Origin: Virgibacillus sp. SK37
Lineage (GTDB): Bacteria > Bacillota > Bacilli > Bacillales > Amphibacillaceae
Direction of reading: 5' to 3'
Length of the DNA: 64,000 nucleotides
Assembly: GCF_000725285.1 (NCBI RefSeq)
Contig: NZ_CP007161.1
Span: 1,287,911-1,351,910 of the forward strand
Shown: piece after piece, positions 58,361-64,000 of the stretch
Numbering within the stretch: the stretch's first letter is position 1
How the letters are laid out: each line of letters begins with the position of its first letter
The notes under the pieces: model-generated
What the model was told of the DNA's origin: nothing
What the model saw: only the letters and a program-made list of their open reading frames with translations
Database searches by the model: none
Translations under genes and position numbers: made by a program

Positions 58361-59266
58361 CTAGACAACCTCCTTCTGTTTTGAGGTCAAATGGTCAAAT
58401 ACTTCTTCCAAGCGCCCTTGCTCAATAAATATGTCCTTTGCATCAATTCCTTGGGCGAAGATTTTTGCGAGAACGGCATCCGTATCATTTGTCACAGCAT
58501 AAATTCTGTCTTCCTTTTCATAACAACGAATAACCTCTTCAACGGTTTTTATTTGTACCATAACAGCATCTTTATTAGTAGTTTGGAAGGATACGCTACG
58601 TGCCGCAACATTATGCTTGATCTCATCTGGTTTACCATCCGCAATAATCTCTCCATTATTAAAAAGAATAATTCTTTCAGAAAAGTCGTCTGCTTCCTGA
58701 AGATAATGTGTCGTGAAAATAACAGTCTTTCCCTGTGCCTTAAGCATATTTACTTTTTCCCAAAAATTCTTTCTAGCTGTAATATCAAGTCCTACCGTAG
58801 GTTCATCAAAAAAGAGGAGGTCAGGATTTCCTGCAAGTGCAAGGGCAAATCCTAATCTTCTTTTTTGCCCTCCTGACAGTTTATTCGCCCATTTTTTCAA
58901 CATCTCTTCATTTAAACCTGTTACAGAAATAAGCTCCTCCATGGAAAGAGGGTCCGTATAATAACTCCTAAATAGTTCAAGCACCTCCCGAACCTTTAGC
59001 TGATCAATGACACTAACCTCCTGCAACATAGCCCCAATCCGGTTACGAACAGCTACTTCCTTTGGATTTTCACCAAATAATGTAACTCCACCTTCTGTCG
59101 GTTCCAGCAACCCCAACATCATGGAAATAGTTGTTGTTTTTCCGGCACCATTCGGCCCTAAAATAGCTACAGTGGACCCTTTTTCAATCGTGAAAGAGAC
59201 GTTATTCACTGCGGTCGTTTTACCAAAACGTTTGGTTACATTGTTCACCTGTATTAAGCTTTCCAT
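58361..59266 (-). CDS. ABC transporter ATP-binding protein
   Basis: 301 aa. Walker A GPNGAGKTTTI (~38), Q-loop MLQEVSV, signature LSGGQKRRLG (~128), Walker B LLFFDEPTVGLD and H-loop TTHYLQEA are all intact. A C-terminal extension is typical of antibiotic-export ATPases. ATG 59266 with SD ggaggta. Partner of the downstream permease. Confidence 0.93.
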   Translation of the reverse strand: MESLIQVNNVTKRFGKTTAVNNVSFTIEKGSTVAILGPNGAGKTTTISMMLGLLEPTEGGVTLFGENPKEVAVRNRIGAMLQEVSVIDQLKVREVLELFRSYYTDPLSMEELISVTGLNEEMLKKWANKLSGGQKRRLGFALALAGNPDLLFFDEPTVGLDITARKNFWEKVNMLKAQGKTVIFTTHYLQEADDFSERIILFNNGEIIADGKPDEIKHNVAARSVSFQTTNKDAVMVQIKTVEEVIRCYEKEDRIYAVTNDTDAVLAKIFAQGIDAKDIFIEQGRLEEVFDHLTSKQKEVV

Positions 59267-59332
59267 ATGTATTACCTCCTTAGTAATTGTTTTGACTCGA
59301 GCAATTTTGTTGATGGAATATTTATAGTGCCA

Positions 59333-59734
59333 TCACTTAATTGAGTTATTCATCTCTTTAATTATTCTTCTGTAATATAGTATATGACCAAACCAGAACC
59401 CAGAATAAATTAATGTAAAAATAATAAAATTGGCTAGAAGGGTCCAAATATCTGCAGGTATAATTCCAGTGCTAAGCATAATGATATAGAAAGCGAGGAT
59501 CGATAACATGAAATGCACAATCGTTTTTTTGAGCATGCTCCATTTTTCGCTACTATAGATGAAAGAGGAAAGACCAAAATAAAGGCCAATTAACATAAAC
59601 GCCAGTGTGGTAAACCAAAGCTGGGATAATTCAATCTTATAATGAGAGAATAATAAAATAGACATGTAGGTAAAAGTAAATAATCCGCCATACCCAAGAC
59701 CTATCATACTTCTTATTAAAATATTCGTTTTCAT
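59333..59734 (-). CDS. DUF3021 membrane protein
   Basis: 133 aa, four transmembrane helices; MKTNILIRSMIGLGYGGLFT and FGHILYYRRIIKEMN match DUF3021. It overlaps the LytTR gene by 4 nt. LytTR-DUF3021 pairs act as membrane inhibitor and regulator pairs in Firmicutes, often next to an ABC exporter, as here. Confidence 0.85.
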   Translation of the reverse strand: MKTNILIRSMIGLGYGGLFTFTYMSILLFSHYKIELSQLWFTTLAFMLIGLYFGLSSFIYSSEKWSMLKKTIVHFMLSILAFYIIMLSTGIIPADIWTLLANFIIFTLIYSGFWFGHILYYRRIIKEMNNSIK

Positions 59735-60189
59735 AGCTTATCACTCTCCATCAAGAGTTGATTTTTTAATGTTGTTACATATTTACGTGATACATATTCC
59801 TTATTTCCAGATTTGAAATAAACACATAGATTACCGTTAAATGCCACTTCAAAACATTGAATTTGTTCCATATTGCCAATGACTGATTTTGAGAATCTCA
59901 GAAATTTTCTTGGAGCAAGTAACTCTTCCACTTCATACAATTTCATTTTCAACTCAACACGTTGTTTGTTTGTCATTGCAAATATCTTTCTTCCCTCGGC
60001 AAATACATAATCAATGTCATCTGGATGAAGCAAGATGGATTGATCACCGTCTATACCGACAACACGACCTGTGTTTGAGTTTTTAATCATTTTTACAAGA
60101 GAAGCCAAGTCTTCACTCCACTCTTTTGCATGGATAATGATGGATGTCTCTTCATGGTCATCGTCAATATCAATTTTCACCTTCACCAA
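59731..60189 (-). CDS. LytTR-domain DNA-binding regulator
   Basis: 152 aa. The LytTR domain occupies residues ~50-148: LHPDDIDYVFAEGRKIFAMT, ... LRFSKSVIGNMEQIQCFE, ... GNKEYVSRKYVTTLKNQL. The short N-terminal part has no receiver domain. TTG 60189 has SD ggagggga. First gene of the operon; presumably held by the DUF3021 protein and activates the ABC genes. Confidence 0.87.
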   Translation of the reverse strand: MVKVKIDIDDDHEETSIIIHAKEWSEDLASLVKMIKNSNTGRVVGIDGDQSILLHPDDIDYVFAEGRKIFAMTNKQRVELKMKLYEVEELLAPRKFLRFSKSVIGNMEQIQCFEVAFNGNLCVYFKSGNKEYVSRKYVTTLKNQLLMESDKL

Positions 60190-60247
60190 TTATCCCCTCC
60201 GATCACTTTTAATTATGAAGAAGGACTATATATTTGAATAGCAATTA

Positions 60248-60275
60248 TGTATAAAATGTAATTTCCAGTAAACAA
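60248..60275 (-). promoter_or_regulatory. Candidate promoter of the LytTR operon
   Basis: On the minus strand TTGTTT (60275-60270), 16-nt spacer, TATACA (60253-60248), about 60 nt before the start codon. Confidence 0.4.
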
Positions 60276-60676
60276 CGTGTGGTTATTTATGTATCAAATT
60301 ATCTGTAAAGGTCTTTTCTCCATATCCTTAATCTACTTTTTATTTGATGGATTATCAAATAGGTCATATTATTCAGTTAATTCACTTACGTTTGTTGCCC
60401 TAAAAAGGTTCCAAATTTAATAAATAGTTCTCTCCTCAAGCTTCAAAACCCTGCTAGAATAAAGCAAAGTCATGCGAAATTAAAATTAATGTGTTAGATT
60501 AATGTATACTTTAGGAAGAAAAGGTAAACTTTAGGTTGAATTTAAACCATTAAAAAAAAGAACTATAAAAAATTACACTTTGCGATTGCCTAAAGCCTGA
60601 ACGAATAGTAAGCTAAAAATACTGAAAAATAAATCAAGGGAAAATTTTCATAAATGATACAAAAGGAGCCGATGTT
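60276..60676. other. Non-coding divergent interval
   Basis: AT-rich, about 400 nt between the LytTR operon and the S66 peptidase gene, with no credible ORF, repeat or riboswitch. It must hold the start signals of the S66 gene, whose SD is aaaagga. Confidence 0.5.
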
Positions 60677-61717
60677 ATGATCAAACCGAAAAGGCTTAAA
60701 AAAGGATCCAAAATTGCGATCATCTCCCCATCTAATGGACTTCCGTACTTGTTTCCGGAAATATATGAACTTGGCCTTAAGCAGATGCAGGAAGTGCTCG
60801 GCTTTGAAATAATAGAAATGCCGACAGCAAGAATGGCACCAGAAGAATTATATAAAAATCCGCAGCTCCGTGCTGACGATATTAATCGTTGCTTTGCAGA
60901 TGATTGCATAGATGGGGTTATTACTACTATTGGAGGCTATGAATCTATTCGGATTCTGCCGTATTTGAATGTAGAATTGATTCGTAGCAACCCGAAATTT
61001 ATTATGGGATTTTCGGATGCGACAACTTTTTTAGCTTACTTAAATAAACTGGGAATGATTACATTTTATGGACCCTCTGTTATGGCTGGTTTTGCTCAAA
61101 TTCGTCATTTACCTTCTGCATATATGGAGCATTTGCATTCATTTTTATTCACCAGTCCGTTTCCATACAATTATAAACCTTATCAGCAGTGGACAAATGG
61201 CTATAAGGATTGGGGCAACTTGGATACGCTTGGGGAGTGTAAAACGTTTCATGATAATTCAACTGGGTGGAATTTTCTCCAAGGGGAAGTCAAAGTACAA
61301 GGTGAGCTTTGGGGAGGTTGTATCGAAGTATTGGAATTCATGAAATCCACCTCCTACTGGGTGGATAAATCCTTTTGGGAAGGGAAAATTCTCTTTTTTG
61401 AAACATCTGAAGAGAAACCTTCTGCAATGGAAGTCGGTTACATGCTGCGTAATTATGGCATGCAGGGCGTATTTTCAAAGATAAATGGCGTCATGTTTGG
61501 CAGGCCAAAGGATTATTCTGCAGCTGAAAAAGAAGAATTAAACAAAATCATTACAGATGTAATAAGCGGAGAGTTTGGTGCAAGCAATCTACCAATCGCT
61601 ACAGATGTTGATTTTGGGCATACCGATCCCAAGCTGGTGTTGCCATTGGGGGGAAAGGTAGAATTAAATCCGTTGACTAAGGAGATTACCTTGCTGGAAA
61701 ACCCTTTTCAAGTGTAA
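60677..61717 (+). CDS. S66 peptidase, LD-carboxypeptidase/MccF-like
   Basis: 346 aa. The nucleophile elbow FIMGFSDATTFLAYL (~113) gives the family serine. The other S66 catalytic residues are in ILFFETSEEKPS (glutamate) and DFGHTDPKLVLPLGG (histidine). S66 enzymes cleave LD-peptides in peptidoglycan recycling or, as MccF, detoxify microcin C-type peptide-nucleotides. The longer loop region and the resistance-like neighbours favour MccF-like, but this is an inference. Confidence 0.87.
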   Translation: MIKPKRLKKGSKIAIISPSNGLPYLFPEIYELGLKQMQEVLGFEIIEMPTARMAPEELYKNPQLRADDINRCFADDCIDGVITTIGGYESIRILPYLNVELIRSNPKFIMGFSDATTFLAYLNKLGMITFYGPSVMAGFAQIRHLPSAYMEHLHSFLFTSPFPYNYKPYQQWTNGYKDWGNLDTLGECKTFHDNSTGWNFLQGEVKVQGELWGGCIEVLEFMKSTSYWVDKSFWEGKILFFETSEEKPSAMEVGYMLRNYGMQGVFSKINGVMFGRPKDYSAAEKEELNKIITDVISGEFGASNLPIATDVDFGHTDPKLVLPLGGKVELNPLTKEITLLENPFQV

Positions 61718-61780
61718 GTGAGTTGCCAGCAAAGAAATTTTGGATAGAAACATATTTCAAAGATATTCGAGGTGGGTTAA

Positions 61781-62203
61781 ATGCATATTACAGGACTCAA
61801 TCATTTTCTATTCTCGGTTTCCAATTTGGAAAGATCCATTGCATTTTATGAAAGTGTATTTAATGCGAAGCTTTTAGTGAAAGGAAAGAATACCGCATAC
61901 TTTGATTTACACGGAATGTGGTTGGCGCTCAATGTGGAAAAAGATATTCCACGCCATGAAATTAGTCAGTCCTATACCCATATTGCTTTTTCGATAGAGG
62001 AAGCGGATGTTGAAAGGGTCTACAGGAAATTAGTCGATTTGAATGTAACTATATTATCTGGCAGACCAAGAGATAAAAAGGATAAACAATCGATTTATTT
62101 TACTGATCCAGATGGTCATAAATTTGAATTCCATACAGGCACATTACAGGATCGTATTGCTTATTATAAGCAAGAAAAACCGTATATGGAATTTTACGAT
62201 TAA
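61781..62203 (+). CDS. fosB: Metallothiol transferase FosB (fosfomycin resistance)
   Basis: 140 aa and very close to B. subtilis FosB over its whole length: [51 protein letters not shown] and [20 protein letters not shown]. The metal ligands (H in LNHF, H in YTHI, E in FEFHTG) are present. It opens fosfomycin with bacillithiol. ATG 61781 with SD gaggtggg. Confidence 0.96.
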   Translation: MHITGLNHFLFSVSNLERSIAFYESVFNAKLLVKGKNTAYFDLHGMWLALNVEKDIPRHEISQSYTHIAFSIEEADVERVYRKLVDLNVTILSGRPRDKKDKQSIYFTDPDGHKFEFHTGTLQDRIAYYKQEKPYMEFYD

Positions 62204-62218
62204 GTAGGAGGGCGGAGG

Positions 62219-62929
62219 ATGACGAAATTAGATGCAAGGAAGGCTGCACAGCAAATTGTCGAGAAGAATTATCCGAACTGCAAAGGGGCGCTGCTTGCAG
62301 GTAGTGTAGTTCGTGGGCAAGCAACAAACACATCTGATCTAGATATAGTGATTTTTTCAGAGGATACTTATTTCTCATACAGAGAGTCTTTTATTGAGTT
62401 AGAATGGCCTGTGGAAGCTTTTGTACATAATTTCAGTTCCTATAAGCATTTTTTTGTGAGTGATAAGGAAAGAGCCATCCCAACCTTACTTAGAATGGTG
62501 GCGGAAGGAATTGTTCTAAAAGAAGACACGAGATTGCATCGCATTAAACAGGAAGCGAATGAGCTCCTGGAAGCCGGACCAGAAAAGTGGACATCAGAAA
62601 TGATTAATATTAAGCGATATTTCATTACCGACATGCTGGATGATTTTATTGGCAGCTCTACAAGGGGAGAAGACATCGTCATAGCGGGAGCGCTAGCTGA
62701 AAGGATAAGTGAATTTGCGTTAAGAACGAATGAACGATGGCTTGGAAGCTCCAAATGGATTATCCGCTCACTCAAACAATACGATGAAGCTTTCGCAGCG
62801 GCATTCATCGAGGCGTTTGATTTATTTTATAAGAAAGGGGAAAAAGAACCTGTGATCCAGCTTGTAGATGCAATGCTCTATCCATATGGTGGCAGGTTGT
62901 TCGATGGTTTTTCTATTGGCAAACTTTAA
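62219..62929 (+). CDS. Nucleotidyltransferase-domain protein
   Basis: 236 aa. The polymerase-beta-type motif ALLAGSVVRGQATNTSDLDI (~22-42) has the GS and DxD elements; a helical C-terminal part follows. Resembles aminoglycoside adenylyltransferase-like proteins of unknown substrate. SD aggagggcgg. 15 nt after fosB, so co-transcribed. Confidence 0.82.
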   Translation: MTKLDARKAAQQIVEKNYPNCKGALLAGSVVRGQATNTSDLDIVIFSEDTYFSYRESFIELEWPVEAFVHNFSSYKHFFVSDKERAIPTLLRMVAEGIVLKEDTRLHRIKQEANELLEAGPEKWTSEMINIKRYFITDMLDDFIGSSTRGEDIVIAGALAERISEFALRTNERWLGSSKWIIRSLKQYDEAFAAAFIEAFDLFYKKGEKEPVIQLVDAMLYPYGGRLFDGFSIGKL

Positions 62930-63026
62930 AAGGGCAATGTAGGAGGACCTCTGATAGATTTATATAAATAGCCCGATCTACGATAACTAATAGTAACAAA
63001 TAAGCATACTAAAAGGGGGAATTGAA

Positions 63027-63510
63027 ATGGATGCTACATTTAAATTGGAAAATGCTGTTTTTAACTATCGGGTAGCAGCGGTCATGTTGGAGAAAAATCA
63101 TCTTCTGTTACACAAGCAAGTAAACGACAACTATTGGGCGTTACCTGGTGGGAGGGTAAAAGTTCTGGAGGGTAAAAGTTCTGGAAGATTCTCAAGCTAG
63201 TATAAAGAGAGAAATCAAAGAGGAATTAGATTTTGATATAAAAGTGAATAATTTGCTCTGGATAACTGAAAACTTCTTTGAATATGAACAGCGGAATTAT
63301 CACGAGATTGGTTTATATTATCATGTTTCTCTCCAAGAAGGGAGCTTTACCTTAGAGAAAGAAAGCTTTTATGGGGAAGAAGGGGAACGACTAATTTATA
63401 AGTGGATACCACTAGAAGATTTACATAATATACAACTTCGCCCAGGTTTTTTAAAAACGTCATTAAAAGAAATGCCAAAAAAGCCTGAGCACATAATTAT
63501 TAAAGACTAA
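63027..63510 (+). pseudogene. NUDIX hydrolase broken by a 16-bp tandem duplication
   Basis: ATG 63027 (SD aaggggga) opens a NUDIX protein (VFNYRVAAVMLEKNHLLLHK ... YWALPGGRVKVLE), but the 16-bp unit gggtaaaagttctgga occurs twice in a row (63154-63169, 63170-63185) and shifts the frame to an early stop. Removing one unit restores GGRVKVLEDSQASIKREIKE followed by EL, a complete Nudix box, and continues to the stop at 63510. A start within the second half (63244) would lack the active site. Confidence 0.85.
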
Positions 63511-63759
63511 ATTGCTAAAGCGAAACTGCTTGGTGAGAGTGAACAGGTATGACAAACACTGCGGTGCGGAAATCGAATATGAATGTCCATCATAAGGGAG
63601 ACGACAGACATTGCGAGTAGGAAATCTTGTTAAATTTCCAACATAAAGTTGATGAAAGACAACCTACTGTAATATGCTTAAATTCCCTTTCGAATTCCCA
63701 ATTTAAATGTTTATAGTAACTTGCACGACCTGCGCTTAAAACAGGTCGCTTCAGTTAAA
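63511..63759. other. Non-coding stretch
   Basis: No credible gene. A hairpin with arms cgacctg / caggtcg (63727-63748) lies after the minus-strand gene at 63760 but has no T run. Confidence 0.4.
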
Positions 63760-64000
63760 CTATAGTTCCTTTATTTTCTCTGTTAGTTCATTAAATCGTG
63801 CATCTAAATGTTTATAGTCCTTATCTTGTGGAGTCATGAAACTAAGTCTCCCCAAAATTTCCTGTCTCTCTGTTTCCAGCTGGAGCCTCGTTTTTTCTTT
63901 ATCGTCAAGTGCCCTTGCTTGTTCTGAATGCTTCACAACAGTTTGGTTTTCAACTCGAAGCTCTATATTGGTTGTTCTTTTCTGGAAATATTGATCATGC
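63760..64000 (-). CDS. C-terminal part of a coiled-coil protein, 5' end outside the window
   Basis: The minus strand is open from the window edge to TAG 63760, 80 codons. The sequence is charged and helical (QARALDDKEKTRLQLETERQ ... EILGRLSFMTPQDKDYKHLD ... ARFNELTEKIKEL), typical of a coiled coil. No domain can be named. The start lies beyond base 64000. Confidence 0.7.
   Translation of the reverse strand, partial: HDQYFQKRTTNIELRVENQTVVKHSEQARALDDKEKTRLQLETERQEILGRLSFMTPQDKDYKHLDARFNELTEKIKEL

Noticed and set aside
63727-63748. Hairpin after the last minus-strand gene as a terminator
   Set aside because: It lacks a T run on the minus strand, so it is only mentioned within the intergenic entry.

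Overview
The window looks like chromosome from a low-GC, probably halotolerant member of the Bacillaceae (Oceanobacillus / Virgibacillus / Ornithinibacillus type). The evidence is strong purine-rich Shine-Dalgarno sites, frequent TTG/GTG starts, SigA-type promoters, SAM-I and cobalamin riboswitches in front of transporter and cofactor genes, and recognisable Bacillus families (YfkAB, FosB, AdaA/AdaB, DUF5412, DUF4181, DUF2975-XRE). No rRNA, tRNA, CRISPR array or complete insertion sequence was seen. The genus is an inference; the family is fairly safe.

Layout. 0-7 kb: PadR-chrA chromate efflux, the radical-SAM protein YfkAB, a decayed LysR gene beside a YjeH-like amino-acid exporter, the adaA-adaB alkylation-repair pair, and a solitary cobT under a B12 riboswitch. 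7.4-12.1 kb: an autoregulated TetR operon (NCS1 permease, DUF917/S-methyl-thiohydantoin-desulfurase-like protein, HyuA-like protein), predicted to use a cyclic ureide or thiohydantoin. 12.3-13.8 kb: a DUF438/hemerythrin/PAS sensor behind a well-placed FNR box. 14.4-18.7 kb: an MFS transporter, a candidate structured RNA and a GH63 lipoprotein glucosidase.

Between 7.1 and 21.7 kb lie six copies, plus one promoter ghost, of a ~140-nt SigA-driven RNA gene that converges on a tiny membrane peptide gene through a shared bidirectional terminator. Two copies keep an intact 26-codon ORF, one has a frameshift, and three keep the RNA but only the 3' tail of the ORF. This looks like a multiplying and decaying family of type I toxin-antitoxin loci.

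18.9-35.2 kb reads as a defence or nucleic-acid-conflict island: membrane-anchored DUF4041/GIY-YIG protein, DUF2075 nuclease-ATPase, DUF262/HNH protein and membrane-anchored Mrr-like endonuclease. It ends in two convergent modules that each join a nucleotide pyrophosphohydrolase (NUDIX in one, MazG-like in the other) to a PLD-nuclease/SF2 helicase. A NUDIX remnant sits beside the second module.

35.3-49.4 kb: an aldehyde dehydrogenase, then a chain of very small genes (membrane proteins, lipoproteins, GNATs, a small-molecule kinase-like protein), several broken. 49.4-55.6 kb: a SAM-riboswitch-controlled SSF transporter, a DUF2975-XRE pair, DUF817, DUF4181 and an unusual fusion of a dihydroorotate-dehydrogenase-like barrel to a two-repeat membrane domain. 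55.8-56.2 kb holds an inverted pair of GC-rich Bacillaceae intergenic repeats. 56.3-60.3 kb (minus strand) holds a histidine phosphatase and a LytTR-DUF3021-ABC operon. 60.7-63.5 kb is a resistance-flavoured run: MccF-like S66 peptidase, FosB, a nucleotidyltransferase, and a NUDIX gene broken by a 16-bp tandem duplication. The window ends inside a minus-strand coiled-coil gene.
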